A stretch of DNA of 64,000 nucleotides. Origin: Duganella sp. 1224. GTDB taxonomy: Bacteria; Pseudomonadota; Gammaproteobacteria; Burkholderiales; Burkholderiaceae_D. The notes below the pieces were generated by a model, which was not told the origin of the DNA, did no database searches, and worked only from the letters and a program-made list of their open reading frames with translations. How positions within the stretch are numbered: position 1 is the stretch's first letter; each line of letters opens with the position of its first letter. The position numbers and the translations under genes were made by a program. Below, one piece after another: positions 17,778 to 27,488 of this stretch. The DNA is taken from assembly GCF_013408245.1 (NCBI RefSeq), contig NZ_JACBYS010000002.1, positions 744,001-808,000 on the forward strand, written 5' to 3'.

Positions 17778-18779
17778 ATGACTTCTTTACACGGCATCTG
17801 GGTGCCGCTGGCCACCCCCATGCGCCACGGCGAAATCGACCTGGCGCAGCTGCAGCGGCTGGCCGCGCGCCTGATCGACGACGGCGTCCACGGCCTGGTG
17901 GTGTGCGGCACCACCGGCGAGGCGCCGCAGCTGGACCTGGCCGAGCAGAGCGCGGCGCTGGCGGCGGTGCTGGAGGTAGCGCAGGGCGCGCACGGGGCGC
18001 ATGGTTCGCACCAGCGCTGCCCGGTCATGATGGGCATCGGCGGCAGCGATACCTTTGCCGCCGCCAGCCGCGTGCTGGAATTCGATGACACCGACCTGGC
18101 CGGCTATCTGGTATCGACGCCGGCCTATGTGCGGCCGTCGCAGGAGGGGCTGGTGCGCCACTTCGAGACCATCGCCGACGCCACCGCCCGCCCCATCGTG
18201 CTGTACAACGTGCCGGCGCGCACCGGCGTCAACCTGGAACTGGCCACCGCCGAGCGGCTGGCGCAGCGGCCACAGTTTGTCGCCATCAAGGAAGCCGGCG
18301 GCAGCCTGCAGCAGATGACCGATCTGGTGCAGCAAACGCCATTGTCGGTACTGTGCGGCGACGATGTGCTGCTGTTTGCCGCGCTGTGCGGCGGCGCCCA
18401 TGGGGCCATTTCGGCCTCGGCGCACATTCGCGCCGACCTGTATGTGCAGCTATTCGATCTGGTGCGCGAGCAGCGTCTGGTGGAAGCCTGCGCGTTGGCC
18501 GAACGCCTGCTGCCGATGATGCGGCTGCTGTTCTCGGAACCGAATCCGGCGCCGCTGAAAGCCGCACTGTCGATGCAGGGCCTGCTGCGCGATGAATTGC
18601 GGCTGCCGATGGTGCCGGCCACCGAAACCTGCCGCCAGAAGCTGGCGGCGGCGCTGGAGGCGCTGGAGGCGGTGCCGCTGTACCGGCCGCAACGCCCGGC
18701 AGCGGCGGCAACGACAGCAACGTCGGCAGCCGCGCGCACGGCGCGCTATTCGCTGGCGCATGCCACGGCGGCCGTATGA
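17778..18779 (+). CDS. Dihydrodipicolinate synthase family aldolase (DapA-like)
   Basis: A 333-residue class I aldolase of the DapA/NAL family. GTTGEAP is the substrate loop, VLYNVPARTG carries the catalytic Tyr and the substrate Arg, and VAIKEAGG carries the Schiff-base Lys. All catalytic residues are present, so an aldol condensation or cleavage on pyruvate is expected. Whether it makes lysine precursors or acts on another substrate is open. Compared with E. coli DapA (292) it has a Gly/Ala/His-rich insertion near residue 80 and a 30-residue Ala/Thr-rich tail. The ATG at 17778 is the last before the conserved start. Its stop overlaps the next gene (ATGA). Confidence 0.83.
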   Translation: MTSLHGIWVPLATPMRHGEIDLAQLQRLAARLIDDGVHGLVVCGTTGEAPQLDLAEQSAALAAVLEVAQGAHGAHGSHQRCPVMMGIGGSDTFAAASRVLEFDDTDLAGYLVSTPAYVRPSQEGLVRHFETIADATARPIVLYNVPARTGVNLELATAERLAQRPQFVAIKEAGGSLQQMTDLVQQTPLSVLCGDDVLLFAALCGGAHGAISASAHIRADLYVQLFDLVREQRLVEACALAERLLPMMRLLFSEPNPAPLKAALSMQGLLRDELRLPMVPATETCRQKLAAALEALEAVPLYRPQRPAAAATTATSAAARTARYSLAHATAAV

Positions 18780-19363
18780 TCGTCGCCCTGACTGGTGAAG
18801 ACGGCGACAGCGCGGTCGCCGATCTGGCCGAAGACCTGGCCATGCTGCGCGTGGCGGCTGGCAAGCGCGTGCTGCTGGTGTCGCCCAATCCGCGCCCCTA
18901 TGACGCCCAGCTGTTCGACGATCTGGTGATCGACGCCTCGCTGCGCAGCCAGGACACGGCGCTGGCCCGCGCCAGCGTGATTCTGGCGCTGCTGCGTCCC
19001 GAGGCGCTGGAGCGCGATGGCTGCGCCGAACTGCTGGCGCGCTTGAAGGTGATGCAGAGCGTGAATCCGGCGGCGCGGGTGCTAGTGACGGTGGCGCACG
19101 GCCGCCGCCCATTGACGGCGCATCAGGCCGGCTGTGTGCTGGTGTTTGTCGCCCAGCTGCCGCACGCCCGCCTGGCCGACACGCTGGTACTCGAAGATGG
19201 CCACGACACCTACCACTCGCGCCACAGCGAACTGGAGCTGCAGGCCTACAAGGAAGACCGCAAACTGTGCGCCCCCGAGGTGCGCCACCTGTACCGCGAA
19301 ATCTTCCCCCAGCGCGCCGACCTTCACACGGGCGCCCTGTTCCCGCGCGCCTGCCCGCTGTAG
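18776..19363 (+). CDS. ParA/MinD-like protein lacking the P-loop
   Basis: A 195-residue protein that aligns by eye with the ParA-like protein at 20999-21589. Both start MI(V/I)A, share AGKRVLLVSPNPRP versus AGRRVLLLDTDPRA, then DLVIDASLRSQDTA versus DIVIDTEGRDTADS, then VNPAARVLVTV versus FNPGLRVLFVL, and both end near LYRE(I/V)F. Where ParA has its deviant Walker A (KGGxGKT), this one reads TGEDGDSAVADL. The Lys, both Gly pairs and the Thr are gone, so it should not hydrolyse ATP. It overlaps the dapA-like stop by four bases, implying coexpression. It may be a non-catalytic partner of the other copy. Confidence 0.62.
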   Translation: MIVALTGEDGDSAVADLAEDLAMLRVAAGKRVLLVSPNPRPYDAQLFDDLVIDASLRSQDTALARASVILALLRPEALERDGCAELLARLKVMQSVNPAARVLVTVAHGRRPLTAHQAGCVLVFVAQLPHARLADTLVLEDGHDTYHSRHSELELQAYKEDRKLCAPEVRHLYREIFPQRADLHTGALFPRACPL

Positions 19364-19397
19364 CGGGAGGATATACATGGGGGTCGCATTTTTCGGC

Positions 19398-19559
19398 GTT
19401 TTACTAAAATTGTCTATTCCGTACTACCTCATCGTATCCGGTGCTATTTCACGCTAACGGGACGGCGCGGGAACTAAAACCCATGCCGGCGCTCTAACCT
19501 TAGTAAGTGTTAGAGCGCTGCCGCACTCTATAGCACGAATGAGCAGCTTTTAGTAAAAC
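19398..19559. repeat. Intergenic inverted repeats between the ParA-like gene and the 19580 gene
   Basis: The gap 19364-19579 holds two nested inverted repeats. The outer pair is GTTTTACTAAAA (19398-19409) with TTTTAGTAAAAC (19548-19559), 12 exact bases apart by about 140. The inner pair is GCGCTCTAAC (19489-19498) with GTTAGAGCGC (19509-19518), a 10-bp stem with a 10-nt loop. The inner hairpin can be a terminator or attenuator. The outer pair flanks the region like the ends of a small element. The stretch is more AT-rich than its surroundings. Confidence 0.55.
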
Positions 19560-19579
19560 CCGTTTTTCGGAGCCCCCAC

Positions 19580-20227
19580 ATGCCTACTCTCCAATTTCCG
19601 ATGCGCCTGCCTGCCGACCTGATGGTAGAACTGGGCGAACTCACCGGCATTGCCTGGAACAGCTGGGAGCTGGAACCCATCATCTGCGAAGCCATCCGCC
19701 GCTACATGCATCCGCCGGCCACTGCCGCGCAGGAGCCAACCAGTACCGCCAGCGGCGCCGGCTATCAATGGAAACAAGTCTATCTGCCGGATGGCACCCG
19801 GCTGCGCGCGAGCTTCGGCCGCAAGCCCTACTTCGCCACTGTCAGCGGCACCGACATCAAATGCGGCGATCTGACCGTCACGCCCTCCGGCTTTGCCAAT
19901 CTGCAGGGCAGCGGCAACCGCAATGCCTGGAAAGCCGTCTGGCTGCGCTTCCCCGGTAATGAACAATGGGTGCTGGCCGACGTCTGCCGCACCAAGCAAA
20001 AAGCCGCGATCGCCCGCCTGTTTGCCGGCGCGGACTACGTAGCTGCCGATCCGCCAGCCAAACCGGCCCGCCCGGCCATCGCGCCAGCAAGGCAAGCGAC
20101 GCAGCCAACGCCAGCGGCCGGGCAGACCCCGGCCGCGCAAAACGGCAAACAGCACAAACTCCGGAAACGCGGCAGACGCGGCAAGCGCCGCCACCCGCAC
20201 GGCGCGGCGCCCGCCCCGGCCGCTTAG
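19580..20227 (+). CDS. Unrecognised protein: RHH-like N-terminus, central domain, basic tail
   Basis: A 215-residue protein. Residues 4-43 (TLQFPMRLPADLMVELGELT, later ELEPIICEAIRRYM) have the strand-helix-helix pattern of ribbon-helix-helix DNA-binding domains. Residues about 60-135 (YLPDGTRLRASFGRKPYFAT, LTVTPSGFANLQG, RNAWKAVWLRFPGNEQWVLA) resemble, from memory, the RAMA/DUF4357 type of small beta domain found with restriction and modification proteins. The tail (150-215) is Pro/Ala-rich, then very basic (RKRGRRGKRRH). This suggests a nucleic-acid-binding protein. A GGAG lies ahead of the start. Its end overlaps the end of the convergent porin gene by four bases. The function is not known. 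Confidence 0.6.
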   Translation: MPTLQFPMRLPADLMVELGELTGIAWNSWELEPIICEAIRRYMHPPATAAQEPTSTASGAGYQWKQVYLPDGTRLRASFGRKPYFATVSGTDIKCGDLTVTPSGFANLQGSGNRNAWKAVWLRFPGNEQWVLADVCRTKQKAAIARLFAGADYVAADPPAKPARPAIAPARQATQPTPAAGQTPAAQNGKQHKLRKRGRRGKRRHPHGAAPAPAA

Positions 20228-20985
20228 AACACCTTGCTGATGGTCAGCTGCAGCGCCGTCTTGCCGAGGAATTTGCCGTTGGCAGCCGAGGTATAGGCCG
20301 ATTCCTGGGCATTGGTGCCGATTACCGCCAGCGCGCCGGTCACCACGCCGAAGTCCTTGGTCACGCCCAGCTTCCAGTCGGTGTACGAGGCAGCGTCGTT
20401 GTGACGCACATCTTGGCGGCCGCCGTGCAGATTGATGGTCCAGCCGTCGCCGGCGTCGAGGTTGGCGCCGATATCCAGGTAGCCGCTGTTCTTGCTGTCG
20501 GCAAAGCCAAACAGATTGGTCACCGAGTGCGAGTATTTCACATACGCCGGGCCATAACCCAGTTGGCCGTAGATCTCGGTGGTGTTGGCGCTGACCGGCA
20601 AACCGTTCGACGCGTACACATAGGTCAGCACACCAAGGTCATACGACACCGCCTCGGTGATCTGGCCGCGCTTGCCGCCATACAGGTCCAGCTCGACGTT
20701 GCCATCGCCGCCGGCGTCCTTGATCCATTTAATGGTCGAGGCCCAGGCGCCCAGATAGAAACCGGTCGGGTTGTTGACGTAATCGACGCCGCCCTGCAGC
20801 GCCGGCTTCAGGCGGGTTTGCGAAATGCCGCGATAGCGGTAATCGCTGATCGTCGCGACGTTGAAGCTGACCGCGTTGTCCGGCACCGCCGCCGCCGCAG
20901 GTTCCGCAGCGACGTCCTCGGCGCGGGCGCCAGTGGCAATAACAGCAAGGGTAGCCACGGCTGCGGCGAGTACTAACTTTTTCAT
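20224..20985 (-). CDS. TorF-family putative outer-membrane porin
   Basis: A 253-residue exported protein. A signal peptide (MKKLVLAAAVATLAVIATG, cleaved near ARA) is followed by VSFNVATISDYRYRGISQT, the signature start of TorF-type (TIGR02001) proteins, and many short amphipathic strands with YGPAYVKYSHS and YLDIGANLDAG. It ends in Phe (ISKVF), as outer-membrane barrel proteins do. These proteins are predicted channels of unknown cargo. It begins 13 bases after the ParA-like stop, so it probably shares an operon with a cytosolic ATPase-like protein, an odd pairing. Confidence 0.82.
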   Translation of the reverse strand: MKKLVLAAAVATLAVIATGARAEDVAAEPAAAAVPDNAVSFNVATISDYRYRGISQTRLKPALQGGVDYVNNPTGFYLGAWASTIKWIKDAGGDGNVELDLYGGKRGQITEAVSYDLGVLTYVYASNGLPVSANTTEIYGQLGYGPAYVKYSHSVTNLFGFADSKNSGYLDIGANLDAGDGWTINLHGGRQDVRHNDAASYTDWKLGVTKDFGVVTGALAVIGTNAQESAYTSAANGKFLGKTALQLTISKVF

Positions 20986-20998
20986 GTTCTACTTTCTA

Positions 20999-21589
20999 TC
21001 AGTGGTGGAAAACTTCGCGGTACAGCCCGTCCATATCGGCTGGCGCCGGACCGCGAATAATGGCGCTGGCCAGCGTCGCCGACATCACCCGCGACGCGTA
21101 GGCGCGCACGGCAGCGCGCTCCTCGTCACCGGGCGCGCGGTCGCCGCCAACCAGAACAAACAGCACGCGCAAGCCCGGATTGAACATGCGCGCAGCATTC
21201 AGGCGGGCAATCAGCTGGTACTGGCTGCCCAGATCGACCTGCTCGGCTGTCACCGGCACATCCAGCGGCACGATCGCCAGCCGCGCGGCGATCAGCGCGG
21301 CGCGGCTGTCGGCCGTGTCGCGGCCCTCGGTGTCGATGACGATATCGTTGTAGCGCTGGCGCAGCAGCTCCAGCTCGCCCACCAGCGCGCGGCCGCAGAG
21401 GGCGCGCGCGGCCACGCGCGGCCGCACGCCGGCCGCCGCCAGCTCGCCGCACCAGGCGCAGGAGGCGGCGCGCGGGTCGGTGTCGAGCAGCAGCACGCGG
21501 CGCCCGGCCCGTGCCCGCAGCAGCGCCAGATTGTTGGCGACGATGACCTTGCCGGCGCCGCCGCTTTGGTTGGCGACGGCGATGATCAT
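20999..21589 (-). CDS. ParA/MinD-like ATPase with altered Walker A
   Basis: A 196-residue SIMIBI-class protein. The start reads MIIAVANQSGGAGKVIVANN. Compared with the ParA consensus KGGxGKTT it keeps GGxGK, but the signature Lys is Ser and the Mg-binding Thr after GK is Val. RRVLLLDTDPRA (switch I/A' motif) and YNDIVIDTEGRDT (Walker B side) are present. Nucleotide binding is plausible but hydrolysis may be weak. It is short for ParA, like the McdA/WssB-type minimal proteins. The ATG at 21589 overlaps the upstream gene (ATGA); a longer frame upstream has no family match. It is a paralogue of the protein at 18776. Confidence 0.75.
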   Translation of the reverse strand: MIIAVANQSGGAGKVIVANNLALLRARAGRRVLLLDTDPRAASCAWCGELAAAGVRPRVAARALCGRALVGELELLRQRYNDIVIDTEGRDTADSRAALIAARLAIVPLDVPVTAEQVDLGSQYQLIARLNAARMFNPGLRVLFVLVGGDRAPGDEERAAVRAYASRVMSATLASAIIRGPAPADMDGLYREVFHH

Positions 21590-21900
21590 GCGCTCCTCTG
21601 CGCCAGCGCGGTCAGGCGGCCGAATTCGGCGCCCGGCAAGGCCCGCATCACGGCCTCCATCACCTGCCCGGCCAGCGCCCGCGACAGGCACAGCCAGACC
21701 TTGACGCGGGCGCCGTGGTCGCAGGCCTCGACCCGCATGAACTCCATGGCGCCGCCGCAGGTGCGCATCACCAGCGCCCGCAGGTCGCTGACCGCGCCCA
21801 CGTCCACGGTCAGCTGCATCAGGCAGCCGCGCGCCGGGGCCGGGCGGCGCGGCGGTTTGGCGCGGCGTTGCGCGGCTTGGGTGTGGAAAAAGGCGTGCAT
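21586..21900 (-). CDS. Unknown 104-residue protein, first gene of the ParA-like/porin operon
   Basis: Residues 1-27 are basic and Pro/Arg-rich. Residues 28-97 (MQLTVDVGAVSDLRALVMRT, MEFMRVEACDHGARVKVWLC, LAGQVMEAVMRALPGAEF) alternate strand-helix-strand-strand-helix in a way that fits a ferredoxin-like/ACT-type fold. That is an inference from pattern alone. GGAGG lies nine bases before the ATG. The stop overlaps the ParA-like gene (ATGA), so the two are translated together, and the protein is a natural candidate for its partner. I do not recognise the family. Confidence 0.6.
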   Translation of the reverse strand: MHAFFHTQAAQRRAKPPRRPAPARGCLMQLTVDVGAVSDLRALVMRTCGGAMEFMRVEACDHGARVKVWLCLSRALAGQVMEAVMRALPGAEFGRLTALAQRSA

Positions 21901-22110
21901 GACTAACCTCCAGGTGAGCGTTTCGATACCTGTCAGCTTAGCGACGGCGTCGTAAAAACGGTCTAAAAAGGCGGCCCCGCCCTGTAAACATCGTGTATAA
22001 ATTGCGCGGTGCGCAATTTTTGCCGCGCCCCGGCACGGTTGAGGATAGAATACGCATTAATCGCCGCACCTGTACATAAACCCAGTATCAAAAACACAAG
22101 CTGCTCACGT

Positions 22111-24108
22111 ATGGCCACCAAAAAACCTGTTTCCGACTATAGCGAATCCTCCATCCGGGTCCTGAAGGGGCTGGAACCCGTCAAGCAACGCCCGGGCATG
22201 TACACCCGCACCGAGAACCCGCTGCACATCATCCAGGAGGTGATCGACAACGCTGCCGACGAGGCGCTCGGGGGCAACTGCAAGAATATTATCGTGACGC
22301 AGAACGCCGATGGCAGCGTGACGGTCGAGGATGACGGTCGCGGCATTCCGGTCGGCCTGCACCCGGAGGAAGGCGTGCCAACGGTGGAAATCGTGTTCAC
22401 CCGGCTGCACGCCGGCGGCAAGTTCGACAAGGGCAAGGGCGGCGCCTACGCCTTCTCGGGCGGCCTGCACGGGGTCGGCGTGTCGGTCACCAACGCGCTG
22501 TCCAAGCGGCTGGAGATCACCGTGTGGCGCAAGGAGCCCAACGGCACCGGCCTGCACCACCTGGTGTTCGAGCACGGCGACGTCGTCGAGCCGCTGTCGT
22601 CGGTGGTGGCGCCGCGCGACGCCAAGAAGTCCGGCACCAAGGTTACCGTGTGGCCGGACGCCAAGTATTTTGACTCGGCCGCGATCTCGCAGGTCGAGCT
22701 GCAGCGCCTGCTGCGCTCGAAGGCGGTGCTGCTGCCGGGCGTGTCGGTCACGCTGACCAACGCCAAGAGCGGCGAATCGCAGACCTGGCAGTACAACGAC
22801 GGCCTGCGCGGCTACCTGACCGAGGCGCTGGCGCAGTCGAGCGACGGCGAAACGCTGATCCCGCTGTTCGAGGGCGAGCAGTTCGCCGGCCCGGACGCCG
22901 AGGGCTTCGCCGAGGGCGAAGGCGCGTCGTGGGTGGTGGCGTGGACCGAGCAAGGCGCCATCGTGCGCGAATCCTATGTCAACCTGATCCCGACGCCCAA
23001 CGGCGGCACCCACGAATCGGGCCTGCGCGACGGTTTATATGGCGCGGTGAAGAACTTCGTCGAGATGCACTCGCTGCTGCCGAAAGGCGTCAAGCTGCTG
23101 CCGGAGGACGTGTTCGCGCGCGCCTCGTTCGTGCTGTCGGCCAAGGTGCTCGATCCGCAGTTCCAGGGCCAGATCAAGGAACGCCTGAACTCGCGCGACG
23201 CGGTGCGCCTGGTGTCGACCTTCTCCAAGCCGGCGCTGGAACTGTGGCTGAACCACCACGTCGACTACGGCAAGAAGCTGGCCGAGCTGGTCATCAAGCA
23301 GGCGCAGTCGCGCCTGCGCTCGGCGCAGAAGGTGGAAAAGAAGAAATCCTCGGGCGTGGCGGTGTTGCCGGGCAAGCTGACCGACTGCGAATCGACCGAC
23401 GTCGAACGCACCGAACTGTTCCTGGTCGAGGGCGACTCGGCCGGCGGTTCGGCCAAGATGGGCCGCGACAAGGAATTCCAGGCGATTTTGCCGCTGCGCG
23501 GCAAGGTGCTGAACTCGTGGGAAACCGACAAGGACCGGCTGTTCGCCAACAACGAGATCCACGACATCTCGGTGGCCATCGGCGTTGACCCGCACACGCC
23601 GCAGGACACGCCGGACCTGTCCGGCCTGCGCTACGGCAAAATCTGCATCCTGTCCGATGCGGACGTGGACGGCTCGCACATCCAGGTGCTGCTGCTGACG
23701 CTGTTCTTCCGCCACTTCCCGGCGCTGATCGCCAACGGCAACATCTGCATCGCCCGGCCGCCGCTGTACCGCGTGGACGCGCCGGCGCGCGGCAAGAAGC
23801 CGATCCAGAAGCTGTACGCGCTGGACGACGGCGAGCTGACCGCCATCGAGGACAAGCTGCGCAAGGACGGCCTGAAGGAAGGCGCGTGGTCGATCTCGCG
23901 CTTCAAGGGCCTGGGCGAGATGAACGCCGAGCAGCTGTGGGAAACCACGATGAACCCGGACACGCGGCGCCTGCTGCCGGTGGCGCTGGGCGGCTTTGGC
24001 CTGCACGAATCGGCCGCCCGCTTCAACATGCTGATGGGCAAAGGCGAAGCGGCCGCGCGCCGCGCCTGGATCGAAGAACACGGCAACGAAGCCGACGCCG
24101 ACATTTGA
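22111..24108 (+). CDS. parE: DNA topoisomerase IV subunit B
   Basis: A 665-residue type IIA topoisomerase ATPase subunit. The GHKL ATPase domain shows EVIDNAADEALGG and VEDDGRGIPVG, then GGLHGVGVSVTNALS for ATP-lid binding. The TOPRIM domain shows LFLVEGDSAGGSAKMGRDKE and LSDADVDGSHIQVLLLT, with the acidic metal ligands. It works with ParC to unlink daughter chromosomes. The length (about 630-660) and the absence of the GyrB insertion favour ParE over GyrB. The start at 22111 gives MATKKPVSDYSESSIRVL, the normal N-terminus. parC follows after a 110-base gap holding a repeat. Confidence 0.96.
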   Translation: MATKKPVSDYSESSIRVLKGLEPVKQRPGMYTRTENPLHIIQEVIDNAADEALGGNCKNIIVTQNADGSVTVEDDGRGIPVGLHPEEGVPTVEIVFTRLHAGGKFDKGKGGAYAFSGGLHGVGVSVTNALSKRLEITVWRKEPNGTGLHHLVFEHGDVVEPLSSVVAPRDAKKSGTKVTVWPDAKYFDSAAISQVELQRLLRSKAVLLPGVSVTLTNAKSGESQTWQYNDGLRGYLTEALAQSSDGETLIPLFEGEQFAGPDAEGFAEGEGASWVVAWTEQGAIVRESYVNLIPTPNGGTHESGLRDGLYGAVKNFVEMHSLLPKGVKLLPEDVFARASFVLSAKVLDPQFQGQIKERLNSRDAVRLVSTFSKPALELWLNHHVDYGKKLAELVIKQAQSRLRSAQKVEKKKSSGVAVLPGKLTDCESTDVERTELFLVEGDSAGGSAKMGRDKEFQAILPLRGKVLNSWETDKDRLFANNEIHDISVAIGVDPHTPQDTPDLSGLRYGKICILSDADVDGSHIQVLLLTLFFRHFPALIANGNICIARPPLYRVDAPARGKKPIQKLYALDDGELTAIEDKLRKDGLKEGAWSISRFKGLGEMNAEQLWETTMNPDTRRLLPVALGGFGLHESAARFNMLMGKGEAAARRAWIEEHGNEADADI

Positions 24109-24110
24109 CA

Positions 24111-24190
24111 CGTCATTCCGGCGCAGGCCGGAATCCATGCTGAGCCGGCCAGGACGCGCCGCATGGGTTCCGGCCTGCGCCGGAACGACG
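24111..24190. repeat. dRS3-like hairpin pair, copy B, between parE and parC
   Basis: Two inverted units face each other. CGTCATTCCGGCGCAGGCCG (from 24111) reads on into GAATCCATGC, and the reverse complement of 24162-24190 begins CGTCGTTCCGGCGCAGGCCG and reads on into GAACCCATGC. Each unit contains its own 8-bp stem (24115-24122 with 24127-24134; 24167-24174 with 24179-24186). The arrangement is the same as at 39168-39247. It leaves parC with no strong ribosome-binding site in the remaining gap. Confidence 0.85.
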
Positions 24191-24218
24191 CGGGACCAAC
24201 AACACAGCCACAGACACC

Positions 24219-26792
<2,574 letters not shown>

Positions 26793-26811
26793 CCCGCACG
26801 GCGGCAGACGT

Positions 26812-26838
26812 AGGGTCGGACCCGCAGGGTCCGACCCT
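26812..26838. repeat. GGGTC hairpin, first of a pair after parC
   Basis: AGGGTCGGACCC (26812-26823) pairs with GGGTCCGACCCT (26827-26838) around GCA. It is the first of two near-identical hairpins between parC and the convergent 26926 gene and may end parC transcription. It belongs to the same GGGTC class as the hairpin at 30309. Confidence 0.75.
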
Positions 26839-26874
26839 GGGCCTTAATGACGTTGCGGCTCACGTATAGGACGA

Positions 26875-26903
26875 AGGGTCGGACCCCGCAGGGGTCCGAC
26901 CCT
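26875..26903. repeat. GGGTC hairpin, second of a pair after parC
   Basis: AGGGTCGGACCCC (26875-26887) pairs with GGGGTCCGACCCT (26891-26903) around GCA. It is a one-base-longer copy of the hairpin at 26812-26838 and lies just before the end of the convergent Lys/Ala-rich gene. Confidence 0.75.
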
Positions 26904-26925
26904 CGTTTCGCTTGGGGGTAAAAGC

Positions 26926-27393
26926 TTAGTGCTTGGCAGCAGCCTCTTTCACATCCGCATCCGCCTTGGCCTTGACGGCAGCGGTCTTGTTGGCGGCCAG
27001 CGCCTTGTCTTCGGTGGCATCCACGGTAGCCTTGATGGCCTTGGCATCCGCCTTCACCGATTTCTTCTCGGCCTTTTCCATGGCCTTGGCGACGTTCTTG
27101 TCACCCTTGGCTTCGGCCTTGGCCTTGTCTTCCGGATCGGCCTTGGCTACTTTCTCATTGGCCTTGGCCTGCTCCACGGCTACCTTGGCCTGCTGCTCTT
27201 CATGCACCTTGTCGGCCTTGGCGATGGCCTTGTTGGCCTTCTTGTCGGCCTTGGCGTCAGCCTTGGCTTCCTTCTGCTCGGCCTTGGCGACATCCTTGTT
27301 CGCATCAGCTTGGGCCTTGGCGACGTCCGAGGTTTGCGCGAAAGCGGCGGTGGCGAACAGGCCGGCGATCAGGGTAGCGATAATCTTGTTCAT
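26926..27393 (-). CDS. Exported Lys/Ala-rich coiled-coil protein
   Basis: A 155-residue protein. Residues 1-19 are a signal peptide (MNKIIATLIAGLFATAAFA). The rest is almost only Ala, Lys, Asp and Glu in short repeats such as AKAEQKEAKADAKADKKAN, predicted as one long charged helix. Its composition is like histone H1 tails, but the signal peptide places it in the periplasm. Function unknown; a spacer, stress or polymer-binding role would fit. The ATG at 27393 is chosen because it starts the signal peptide. It has no clear operon partner. Confidence 0.7.
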   Translation of the reverse strand: MNKIIATLIAGLFATAAFAQTSDVAKAQADANKDVAKAEQKEAKADAKADKKANKAIAKADKVHEEQQAKVAVEQAKANEKVAKADPEDKAKAEAKGDKNVAKAMEKAEKKSVKADAKAIKATVDATEDKALAANKTAAVKAKADADVKEAAAKH

Positions 27394-27488
27394 GATGTGA
27401 TCCCTTTCGGTGTGTTGTTGGAGTAAGTGAGACACAGCTTATTCCTCCAACGACACACACACTGTACGCTACCGTACTAAACCGCCTA

